DNA from: Pseudopedobacter sp040392825
GTDB taxonomy: Bacteria > Bacteroidota > Bacteroidia > Sphingobacteriales > Sphingobacteriaceae
NCBI RefSeq assembly: GCF_040392825.1
Contig: NZ_JBEBVH010000006.1
Location: 1-34,963, forward strand
Direction: 5' to 3'
Length of the DNA: 34,963 nucleotides
A program made the position numbers and the translations under genes. Positions 6,963 through 14,776 of the stretch are shown one piece after another (the stretch's first letter is position 1; the number at the start of each line of letters is the position of its first letter). The notes beneath the pieces are model-generated. The model was not told the DNA's origin, did not search any database, and saw nothing but the letters and a program-made list of their open reading frames with translations.

Positions 6963-8642
6963 TTATAAATTTCCTTTTTTCAATTCAGAAACCGCATGAT
7001 CTACCGCTCTTGCAGTAAAGGCCATATAGGTTAAGGACGGATTCACACACGCAGCCGATGTCATGAACGAGCCATCTGTAACAAATACATTTTTGGCATC
7101 CCAAACCTGATTATGTTTATTCAACACAGAATCTTTAGGATCATGCCCCATTCTGGCGGTCCCCATTTCGTGAATACCCTGTCCAAATCCATATCCCGAA
7201 TCAAATGTTTTCACGTTTTTCAGCCCTGCTATTTCCAACATTTCTTTCGCGTCATTTGCCATATCTACACGCATTTTTTTCTCGTTCTCCTTAATTTCGG
7301 CGTCTATAGCCAAAACAGGTAAGCCCCATTTATCTTTCACCTTTGGATCTAAATAGACTTTGTTCTCATGATATGGCAGAATTTCTCCAAATGCCGTTAC
7401 CCCCATTCTCCATGAACCAGGTTGAGATAAAGCCTCTTTTAGTTCGGCACCAATACTTAATTCAGCAATCTCTCTGTTCCAGCTTTCCCTGCTTGCAGAT
7501 CCCTGATAACCGAAACCTCTCAAATAATCTCTTTTGTCTTCTCTGAAATTTCTAAAACGCGGAATATATATGCCATTAGGCCTTCTTCCAAAGTAATATT
7601 TATCTTCATATCCCTCTACCTCTCCAGAAGCACCGGTTTTGAAATGATGATCCATTAGATTATGTCCTAACTGACCACTGCTGCTTCCTAAACCACCATC
7701 CCATACATCTGTTGCAGAATTCATAAGTACCCATGCAGAATTTAAAGTAGAGGCACATAAGAAAATCACCTTAGCTTTATATTCTATGGTCTCATTTGTT
7801 TGCGCATCTAAGACTTCTACACCTGTTGCCTTTTTAGTGTCTTTATCATAAAGAATTTTGGTAACTATAGAGAAAGGTCTCAAAGTGAGATTTCCAGTTG
7901 CCATAGCTGCAGGTAATGTAGATGATTGCGTACTGAAATAAGCACCAAAAGGGCAACCCAGTGAACATTTATTACGGTATTGACAATTACTTCTGTTATG
8001 ATGTGGTCCGGTAACATGCGCTACACGGCCAATAATCATATCTCTTTGTCCTTTGTATTGAGATTTGATACGGGCGGCAACATCTTTTTCCACACAGTTC
8101 ATATCCATTGCAGGTAAAAAATCGCCATCCGGCAGTTGTTCTAATCCATCTCTGGAACCACTTATACCCGCAAATTTTTCGACATAACTATACCACGGGG
8201 CAATTTCTTTATAACGAACAGGCCAATCTATAGCCACGCCTTCTTTCAGATTGGCTTCGAAATCCAGATCTGCTAAACGATAGGATTGTCTTCCCCACAT
8301 TAACGATCTTCCCCCTACATGATAGCCGCGGTACCAGTCGAATCTTTTTACTTCTACATATGGTGATTCTTTTTCGTTCACCCAGAAATCCGGATTCCTT
8401 TCGTTTAAAGGATAGTCTCTTTTCAAGACCGGATAAGCTTCTATAAGTTCTTGTGTTCTGCGTCCTCTGTGAGGAAATTCCCAGGGAGCCTTTGTTGCCG
8501 CTGTGTAATCTTTAACGTGTTCTATGTTTCTCCCTCTTTCCAGAAGTATGGTTTTTAAACCCTTTTCTGTCAACTCTTTGGCTGCCCAGCCTCCGGAAAT
8601 ACCTGATCCAATCACTATTGCATCATAAACGTTTTTCGCCAT
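6963..8642 (-). CDS. GMC-family FAD dehydrogenase, large subunit (probable glycoside 3-dehydrogenase)
   Basis: This is a 559-residue flavoprotein and the first gene of its operon. The FAD-binding motif is at residues 8-37 (AIVIGSGISGGWAAKEL then LLERG). The GMC C-terminal domain holds H491 (GIHEMGTARMG) and N534 (CVNPSLTYMAF), the usual active-site His/Asn pair. Residues C220, C226 and C230 (NCQYRNKCSLGCPFG) have the C-x5-C-x3-C spacing of the 3Fe-4S ligands in bacterial FAD-glucose dehydrogenase. There is no signal peptide, so export most likely depends on folding with the Tat-signal small subunit. Together with cytochrome c and DUF1080 it is best explained as a periplasmic dehydrogenase making 3-keto glycosides. 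Gluconate or 2-keto chemistry is a less likely alternative. Confidence 0.9.
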   Translation of the reverse strand: MAKNVYDAIVIGSGISGGWAAKELTEKGLKTILLERGRNIEHVKDYTAATKAPWEFPHRGRRTQELIEAYPVLKRDYPLNERNPDFWVNEKESPYVEVKRFDWYRGYHVGGRSLMWGRQSYRLADLDFEANLKEGVAIDWPVRYKEIAPWYSYVEKFAGISGSRDGLEQLPDGDFLPAMDMNCVEKDVAARIKSQYKGQRDMIIGRVAHVTGPHHNRSNCQYRNKCSLGCPFGAYFSTQSSTLPAAMATGNLTLRPFSIVTKILYDKDTKKATGVEVLDAQTNETIEYKAKVIFLCASTLNSAWVLMNSATDVWDGGLGSSSGQLGHNLMDHHFKTGASGEVEGYEDKYYFGRRPNGIYIPRFRNFREDKRDYLRGFGYQGSASRESWNREIAELSIGAELKEALSQPGSWRMGVTAFGEILPYHENKVYLDPKVKDKWGLPVLAIDAEIKENEKKMRVDMANDAKEMLEIAGLKNVKTFDSGYGFGQGIHEMGTARMGHDPKDSVLNKHNQVWDAKNVFVTDGSFMTSAACVNPSLTYMAFTARAVDHAVSELKKGNL

Positions 8643-9300
8643 TTTTATTTAGGTTATATTCTATTTATACAAATAAGTTCTGTTTTCGGGTGAAAGCATT
8701 CAAAAAATCTTTTTTGTATTTAACAAACGTCAAATACCCCCCAAGCCAATTATTTGTAAATATTTTAATTTAGTTTGTTGAAAATAAAATTAAATATTTA
8801 CCAATCAAAATTCAAAGTGTACTTTTTACAATAAGTTTCTAGAACGCACGATCTATTCTTCTATCAATCTGTACATTCCAGATTAAATCTAACCAACACA
8901 TTCAGGACTATTTAAAACCTGAATATCAACAATTAAATTAAATTTCAGAATTGGATAAAGATATTTATCGCCTTTACTTAAAAACAAAAAGAAACTAAAA
9001 ACCAAATTAACAAAAACAAATAACAACAAAAAGAAATATTCAAACAAAAGAATTAAAGCCTTACCCAGGACTCTTGCTACCTGTAAACAAAGGAAGGTGA
9101 TTAACCTCGAAATATTGTCTCAATTTAGGAATACAAATATCTCAACTTACTGTAAAACTTAGGTCTGACAAACTATCTTATATAAAAGCTTCCCACTAAT
9201 CTTATCTCTGTTTGTATATCTTTAAATACGGTATTTTGTTTTCAAGAGTAATAAAATAAGATCTTTTGGAAAGCTTCTCTATTGATTATGTTTTCAATAA
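8643..9300. other. Long AT-rich intergenic region between locus 1 and the 3-keto-glycoside operon
   Basis: These 658 bases hold no convincing gene. The promoter of the GMC operon must lie here (roughly 8650-8850), but I could not place a clean Bacteroidota -33/-7 pair (TTTG and TAnnTTTG on the minus strand) with confidence. An inverted repeat ATTCAGG/CCTGAAT lies at 8900-8924 with an 11-base loop. From about 8980 to 9052 the plus strand is almost pure A and C (T/G-rich on the minus strand). A less AT-rich block at about 9058-9135 has short open frames on both strands, none recognisable. No clear terminator follows the locus 1 stop at 9301. Confidence 0.6.
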
Positions 9301-11007
9301 TTATTTTATAAATTTTATACTGGTTGTTCCATTGTCAAAAAACAATGAAGCTACATAAATCCCTGAACTTAAAGTCAACTGGCTACCAAACATATTATAC
9401 CCTGCCTTAACTTCTATTTGTTGAGTTAATACTTTGCGACCTATAGCATCTGTTATTTCCACAGTTGCTTTACCTGCTTTTACTGTATACATATCAATGA
9501 CTAATTCTCCTGAATTTCCATTATACACTTTTAATTCGGTTTGTTTTGGAGTTATACTTACCGGTATTATTTTAGACAATTCTGATTTATTATCAAAATC
9601 AACCTGACGTAGCTGATAGTAAGACATCCCGCTTAACGGATTACGATCTATAAAGTTGTATGATTTCTCTTCACTGCTATTACCTGCTCCTTTTTCGATT
9701 CCTATTACTTTAAATTCTGTTCCGTCCGAACGCAGTATTTCGAAATGAGAATTATTGTTTTCTGAACTCGTTTTCCAATTTAGCTGCACATGATTATATT
9801 GAGATTTTGCTTCGAAGGAGCTTAATTTAACAGGTAGTACAGAATTTTGTACTGGTGCCCATGCGATACTACGGAATTGTTTATTCTGGCCTGTTATATC
9901 TAATAATAATTTTGGTGCTCCTCCTGATATTGATATAGGCTCATTATAACCCTTTTCATCTTTAAACAGATATATTTTTGAATCTCCATTAGCAGGATTT
10001 GAAGTGTGACTTACTGCAAATAACTTTACCTTTCCAGTTTCAATCTTACCTTCCAGGGATCTTAATTCTTTTACTTCATTCGTATTAGCCCATCCTCCAT
10101 TATACACCCACTCATCTTCAACTAGTGACCATTTGTGAATCCCTGCCGCAAACCCTCCATTACCAGCAGACGATGCTGTAGTTGTACTAATATAGAGCAC
10201 TTTTCCGCCGCTAAGATCTGCCATATAAAAATCGACAGCCCCACTAAGACTTAGCGGGTTCTGAGCAGTATATATAGGTGTTACAGCTTTATAGCTACTG
10301 TTATTTATTGTGCTTTTAGGCAATCCTGTACCAATTTGGTATAATCTGGTTGAAACTGTAGTATATAACTGATTGTCAAATATTTTTATACACTGGGAGC
10401 CTTGTATAGCGGTACCTAAGTTAATAGCGTCATTACCTGATTGCCCTATTGATGCATAATATGGACCACGATAATCAGCCGAAGTAGCTGCTCCTGAAAG
10501 CCAAACATCTACACCATCATAAGATGTCGCCGCTCTATAATTTACGCCTGAAAAGATATTAGTTAATTTTAACGTACTGTTGATATTTGCCTGATAGTCT
10601 ATTCTAGCGACAACTCGTGGAACAGATATTGAAGACTGACTCGCTGCGACTGTACCTGGTGTTACTCCATATCCTGGTATAATTAAATATCTTCCATCAT
10701 AGGAACGGGTCATATATCCTTCTGCTGCAGTCCACCCAACACATGTAACCGGGTTGTTTGTTCCATCAGCAGCAATAGGCAATGGAACAGTTTGCACAAA
10801 CTCTAAACTATTACCATCGGCGGACATTTTATATTCATCCAAAAATATTTGTATAGCCTGATTTCCATTATTATTGGGATCATTATTCCCTCCACTTCCC
10901 CCAATATTATGACGATACAACACTAAGTTACCCTCTGTAAACGGCCCCTGTGCAAACAAAGTGTTTGCAACCATAACCAAAAGCATTAAAAGTACATTTT
11001 TTCTCAT
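9301..11007 (-). CDS. Secreted propeller-like surface protein with Fn3-like domain and T9SS sorting tail
   Basis: This is a 568-residue protein with a Sec signal peptide (MRKNVLLMLLVMVANTLFAQ). Residues about 21-385 are rich in short beta repeats with aromatic and Gly turns (YDGRYLIIPGYG, YDGVDVWLSG, IHKWSLVEDEWVYNGGW) and look like a beta-propeller. About 390-489 is the Fn3-like stretch common in Bacteroidota secreted proteins (LPVKLSSFEAK, VQLNWKTSSENNNSHFEI, YYQLRQVDFD). About 490-568 is a type IX secretion C-terminal signal (VEITDAIGRKVL, then LSSGIYVASLFFDNG and KFIK). It should therefore cross the outer membrane and end on the surface or in the medium. It follows the second EEP gene by 34 bases as the last gene of locus 1. 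No catalytic motif is recognisable; a binding role is a guess. Confidence 0.82.
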   Translation of the reverse strand: MRKNVLLMLLVMVANTLFAQGPFTEGNLVLYRHNIGGSGGNNDPNNNGNQAIQIFLDEYKMSADGNSLEFVQTVPLPIAADGTNNPVTCVGWTAAEGYMTRSYDGRYLIIPGYGVTPGTVAASQSSISVPRVVARIDYQANINSTLKLTNIFSGVNYRAATSYDGVDVWLSGAATSADYRGPYYASIGQSGNDAINLGTAIQGSQCIKIFDNQLYTTVSTRLYQIGTGLPKSTINNSSYKAVTPIYTAQNPLSLSGAVDFYMADLSGGKVLYISTTTASSAGNGGFAAGIHKWSLVEDEWVYNGGWANTNEVKELRSLEGKIETGKVKLFAVSHTSNPANGDSKIYLFKDEKGYNEPISISGGAPKLLLDITGQNKQFRSIAWAPVQNSVLPVKLSSFEAKSQYNHVQLNWKTSSENNNSHFEILRSDGTEFKVIGIEKGAGNSSEEKSYNFIDRNPLSGMSYYQLRQVDFDNKSELSKIIPVSITPKQTELKVYNGNSGELVIDMYTVKAGKATVEITDAIGRKVLTQQIEVKAGYNMFGSQLTLSSGIYVASLFFDNGTTSIKFIK

Positions 11008-11041
11008 TTTTTTAATTTTAAGAGTGTTTTAATTATTTCAT

Positions 11042-11974
11042 TTATTTCGAAAACCTTATTTCTGTTATTACAGGAAAATGGTCTGATGGGTATTTCCCAT
11101 TAAAAATATCAGTTCTGATGGCCCAGCTATCAACTTTTACAGGCAATGCAGTGCTTAAAAAAATATGATCTATACGTCTGTTATCAACTTTGTTCACATC
11201 GTAATCATTGAATGTTCCCCGCAGAGCATTCGTTTTGTTATTGGTGAGGTCATAAGTATCTTTTATATTATTGCCAGACACCATCAACTTATAATAAGTA
11301 GTCGTTTGTGCAGAGTTAAAGTCTCCGGTTAAAATAGCAGGATAACCTGTTGTCATTACAGGAATAGTGTCTAAAAGTAGCTGAACACTTTTGGTACGGG
11401 CTTCGGTGCCGATATGGTCAAAATGGGTGCTGAAAAAATAAAACTCTTTCTGTGTATTTTTATCTTTTACATGTGCCCAGGTACAAATACGAAACTGGTC
11501 CGCATCCCAACCCTTTCCTGCTACCGCGGGTGTTTCTGACAACCAGAACTTACCCCACTCTTTAATTTCTATATTTTCCTTTTTATAGAAAATAGTGACC
11601 GAAAGTCTATTATTTACAGTGGTCTCGCCTCTTACATCTGTACCTACAAACGCATATCGGGGCATTAGAACTACCATATCGTCTAACTGTGCTTTAGAGA
11701 GCTCTTGCACTCCTACAATATCAGGGCTGTATTTATCAAAAATTTCTTTTACCAGCTCTTTACGACTGCTCCATGGGTTAGTTTCTGTATTAGCAACGCT
11801 GGTATATTCTATATTGTAGGTCATTGCTTTTACAGGACTTAACCATTCCTGTTCATTATTATTCCCATTATCCTCACCTTTTTTACCAGAATCACCATCA
11901 ACGACATCTGTACTTTTACCGCATCCTACAGATACTGCGATTATCAAAACATATATATAATATATCTTTCTCAT
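11042..11974 (-). CDS. EEP-fold phosphodiesterase/nuclease lipoprotein (EEP2)
   Basis: This is a 310-residue lipoprotein (SVGCGKS, C18) followed by an Asn/Gly/Glu-rich linker and one endonuclease/exonuclease/phosphatase domain (PF03372). The full set of conserved residues is present: N54 (MTYNIEY), E91 (GVQELS), H184 (FFSTHFDHIG), D218 and N220 (LTGDFNSA), D269 (RRIDHIF), D298-H299 (PSDHFPV). An active Mg-dependent phosphodiesterase is therefore expected, at a membrane surface outside the cytoplasm. Relatives include DNase I-like nucleases, sphingomyelinases and inositol-phosphate phosphatases, and the sequence does not settle which. It is closer to EEP3 of locus 2 (shared FNGKYPSDH.PV ending and RIDHIFLS) than to EEP1 of its own locus. 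A 150-base gap with two hairpins separates it from the preceding gene. Confidence 0.9.
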   Translation of the reverse strand: MRKIYYIYVLIIAVSVGCGKSTDVVDGDSGKKGEDNGNNNEQEWLSPVKAMTYNIEYTSVANTETNPWSSRKELVKEIFDKYSPDIVGVQELSKAQLDDMVVLMPRYAFVGTDVRGETTVNNRLSVTIFYKKENIEIKEWGKFWLSETPAVAGKGWDADQFRICTWAHVKDKNTQKEFYFFSTHFDHIGTEARTKSVQLLLDTIPVMTTGYPAILTGDFNSAQTTTYYKLMVSGNNIKDTYDLTNNKTNALRGTFNDYDVNKVDNRRIDHIFLSTALPVKVDSWAIRTDIFNGKYPSDHFPVITEIRFSK

Positions 11975-12023
11975 AACTTATTTACTTTTATTAAAGCAAG
12001 TATTTAAAGGTTAAAGCATTGCC

Positions 12024-12084
12024 ATTCGACAATCCAGAGTTGTCGGATAAACATCCTATCCCGAAAGCACACTTCCGGGATAGG
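12024..12084 (-). terminator. Two tandem hairpins between the DUF5689-like gene and EEP2
   Basis: Reading the minus strand from the stop at 12125, the first stem pairs 12072-12084 with 12055-12067 (CCTATCCCG core, 12 of 13 positions, loop of 4). The second pairs 12040-12048 with 12024-12032 (9 pairs including one G-T, loop of 7). The palindrome GCATTAATGC (12084-12093) lies just before. On the minus strand no long T-run follows, so this may be a partial terminator or mRNA processing or stabilising site rather than a full stop. On the plus strand the first hairpin is followed by a T-run about 15 bases later. It sits in the only internal gap of more than 100 bases after SusD in locus 1. Confidence 0.55.
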
Positions 12085-12124
12085 CATTAATGCTGCATTT
12101 TTTAAAAAGTTCTTGCGGGTAATT

Positions 12125-14101
12125 TTATTGTTCTGGTTGCTCTACTGTTATACTAAGCACATTCAGTATTGTTCCCCAATTATCAATTGCACCGTCTGAT
12201 TGGTTAAGTACCTGTACCCTTACTTTTTGCGCCCTTGGTATGTTAGGTGAAAAATCTGCTATAGCTAGTTTTCCTTTTCCGTCCACATACTTTGTTCCAA
12301 GTGAAGTCCATGTAACTCCTTCGTCTATAGAAATCTTTACCTCTATAGTATATCTGAGTGTAGGCGTGGTATTATTATATTTCGAACCAAACTCTACTTT
12401 TATCCTTTTTAATCCATTATATCCAAACTGACTTTCTATATATCCAGGACCATTTTCCGGGAAATAGGCAGTCCCTGGTGCGGGTTTAGATGTTTTTCCT
12501 AACATACAAGGCGCGGAATCCCTCATGTCGTTCACCCTTCCAGGGTTCATCAATACACCATAAAACAACCATTTACCAGTTGATAACCCAATCATATAGT
12601 TATCATGTTGAGGATCTGTAGGTGAGTAGTAGTAATAGCCTTTAGTGAGTACCATACTTCCATTATCTTTCCTAAGTCTATAGGCACCCTTAAAAGTCTC
12701 TACTATATAATCCGGATCAGGATTAGGTGCCGTCCCTTTATAAGTTACATCCGATTGCTGGCGAATCATGAATTTGTTTTCTCCGTTCTGCTGTGTAAAA
12801 TATCCCTTTACACTAACCGTTCCTTCTGTTAATGTTATATTACTGCTGGTTAACAAAGTCATATGTATCTTCCCTGTATTATCACGTATACGATAAACCT
12901 TTTCTGTTGAAAAATCGTCGTAAAGCGTAATAGCAAGATTATTTATTTCTACCAACGTGTTGCCCATATTCCCATTAAGCATATTGGCTATTGAAGTGAT
13001 TTTGGAAGGATAATCATAAGTACCTGCAATTTGAATATCTGTATTGGTAACACCTGTGATTGCCAGCCTGCCATTTACAGATGCTAATTGCTTATTACCA
13101 ACATTGATAATTAAAGCAGCATCTAACGGATAATTTGCCGTACTAACTCCTGCTATAAATATACCTCCACTTGCATCCTGAACGGTGATTCCTCCGTTAG
13201 TCTCGCTTACTGTTGTTGATATATTCACTACTTTCAGCTCAGTACCTGCAGGTATAGTACTTCCCTCTCCTGCAGCAATAATCTTAGAGATTTCCCTCGT
13301 CAATGTAATATCACCAGATCCTGCACAACGTACCTGTGTTAAACCGTCAGCAGCGTTTTCATCAAGCAATCTTAACTCTTTTCTATTGTTATTTATAGTA
13401 AAAAAACCAGTCAGATTCCCTCTTCCCTCCGGAATACTTGTTGAGGCTATATCCGAATTGCCATAAGTTATTACCACTACTTCATTACCCGCACAGTCTT
13501 GTAGTAATATCTCTTTTTTGTCATTGTTTGCATCTGGCCCAAAGTTACCTTCTATGTATTCGTTAGCCACTTCCACATCTTTGATAGTCACCAATCTTTG
13601 ATGATTAGAAATATCCAAATGCTCTATATCTGTCTCTGTAACTGGCACCTTCTGGCTCTTAGCACCAAAACCAATGGACGCTTCTATATCGTCGGCATTC
13701 ATTTCTTTACCGTCAGGTCTGGTTAAAACCGTAAACGAGTCTTCTTTTTTTATTGCCAGGCCTTTTGCTTTTACAAATACCAGCGTCCCTGGCGTGAATC
13801 TCTCTAATTCATTTTCTTCAACCTTTATAATTAAGCCTGCACCATCGTCCTGTATAGCGACCATTAAGGGCAGGTTCTGCGACACACCAACTGCCGAAAC
13901 AAAACCCCATACAACGGACTCTGTATTCACTACACCTTCTTTTTCTATCAATTTGGATATAGTCGTATTTACGGGAAACCCCGGAATCTGTGGTACCTGA
14001 GTTGTTTCTGTATCTTTTTTACAAGACGAGAACAGAATAATAGCCACCAATATCCTGCACATTACAGAGATATTGTGGATCATCTTAAAATTTGTTTTCA
14101 T
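12125..14101 (-). CDS. Large DUF5689-like lipoprotein with C-terminal beta-sandwich
   Basis: This is a 658-residue lipoprotein (ILFSSCKKD, C27). Residues about 43-250 and 260-480 each look like a pair of OB-like beta-barrels of the DUF5689 type: VVWGFVSAVG, MVAIQDDGAGLIIKVE and RLVTIKDVEVANEY in the first, then LKVVNISTTVSETNGGITV and NTLVEINNLAITLYDD in the second. The C-terminal part (about 485-658) resembles the beta-sandwich module of the two preceding genes, with DPDYIVETFKGAY and IEVKISIDEGVTWTSLG. I see no catalytic motif. OB-like folds often bind nucleic acid or sugar, so a surface substrate-binding role in the Sus system is plausible but inferred. A DUF5689-like protein also occurs in locus 2, there with a different beta-sandwich. 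Confidence 0.75.
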   Translation of the reverse strand: MKTNFKMIHNISVMCRILVAIILFSSCKKDTETTQVPQIPGFPVNTTISKLIEKEGVVNTESVVWGFVSAVGVSQNLPLMVAIQDDGAGLIIKVEENELERFTPGTLVFVKAKGLAIKKEDSFTVLTRPDGKEMNADDIEASIGFGAKSQKVPVTETDIEHLDISNHQRLVTIKDVEVANEYIEGNFGPDANNDKKEILLQDCAGNEVVVITYGNSDIASTSIPEGRGNLTGFFTINNNRKELRLLDENAADGLTQVRCAGSGDITLTREISKIIAAGEGSTIPAGTELKVVNISTTVSETNGGITVQDASGGIFIAGVSTANYPLDAALIINVGNKQLASVNGRLAITGVTNTDIQIAGTYDYPSKITSIANMLNGNMGNTLVEINNLAITLYDDFSTEKVYRIRDNTGKIHMTLLTSSNITLTEGTVSVKGYFTQQNGENKFMIRQQSDVTYKGTAPNPDPDYIVETFKGAYRLRKDNGSMVLTKGYYYYSPTDPQHDNYMIGLSTGKWLFYGVLMNPGRVNDMRDSAPCMLGKTSKPAPGTAYFPENGPGYIESQFGYNGLKRIKVEFGSKYNNTTPTLRYTIEVKISIDEGVTWTSLGTKYVDGKGKLAIADFSPNIPRAQKVRVQVLNQSDGAIDNWGTILNVLSITVEQPEQ

Positions 14102-14137
14102 ATAACATCTTTTTGTATTGATACTCTTGTTAACAAT

Positions 14138-14776
14138 CTATTGTATTTCCATTTCTATCAGAGTAATATTAACCCTGTTAAGTCTGTTAAGCTTAGGCGC
14201 AGAAGTATTTACGACCTTAATCATCAATTCTTCATCTTTTTTTGAATTGGTCTTAAATGTTGCAAATGTTTCTCTGCTTTTATCGTATCTACCCCTTACG
14301 GTACCTATGCTACGCCAACTTTGTCCCTTATTTGCAGAAACCAATACTTCCAGTTGAAAGTACCCGGGGTCCAGCTTGTAGCCTATAAATCCTACTTTCA
14401 CACTTTTAAGCCCTTTTGTTTCAAATAAAGAGGTTATACTTCCCGATTCATCTTCTATAGTTGGCGCAGACATAACACGGGGAGCCATGGCTCTAAAATC
14501 TGTTGGTTCTTTATCCCAGACTAAAGCATCCTTGAATAACCATTTTCCATTTGTGGTTGTTACCTCTCCCTCAGGATATTTACCTTTTTTTGTTGCTGTT
14601 TCAAATGTCTCTGTAATGGCTTTATGCTGTGCAAAAACACCAGTAGCGAATGCCACTAAGCACAATAGACAAAATAATTTCGTTAGGAATCCTCGACCAA
14701 AAACAGCTGATATATAGATTGCTTTCTGTGGTCGACATGACAAATTGTTCTTTTGAAAATTTCTTTTACTCTCCAT
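14138..14776 (-). CDS. Small secreted beta-sandwich protein B (tandem paralogue)
   Basis: This is a 212-residue protein starting at ATG 14776, which lies inside the end of the preceding gene (11-base overlap with its stop at 14766), so translation is probably coupled. An in-frame TTG at 14782 is possible but less likely. It has an unusually long basic N-region (about 30 residues) before the hydrophobic signal core (FLTKLFCLLCLVAFATGVFAQ region). The mature part matches protein A at 14766-15329: ETFETA.KKGKYP, NGKWLFKDALV, GLKSVKVGFIGYK, VSANKGQSWRSIGTVRG, NTSAPKLNRLNRVNIT. The fold resembles secreted galactose-binding or choice-of-anchor beta-sandwiches. No catalytic residues are evident; substrate binding or scaffolding is inferred. 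Confidence 0.8.
   Translation of the reverse strand: MESKRNFQKNNLSCRPQKAIYISAVFGRGFLTKLFCLLCLVAFATGVFAQHKAITETFETATKKGKYPEGEVTTTNGKWLFKDALVWDKEPTDFRAMAPRVMSAPTIEDESGSITSLFETKGLKSVKVGFIGYKLDPGYFQLEVLVSANKGQSWRSIGTVRGRYDKSRETFATFKTNSKKDEELMIKVVNTSAPKLNRLNRVNITLIEMEIQ

Noticed and set aside
8982..9052. A/C-rich tract considered as a CRISPR-like or tandem repeat
   Set aside because: No repeat unit of constant length or spacing is present; it is low-complexity sequence only.
14118..14357. Plus-strand 79-residue frame with hydrophobic N-terminus
   Set aside because: It lies antisense over the beta-sandwich protein B gene, which has a signal peptide and a tandem paralogue. Like the other plus-strand frames over genes, it has no family resemblance and is a shadow frame.
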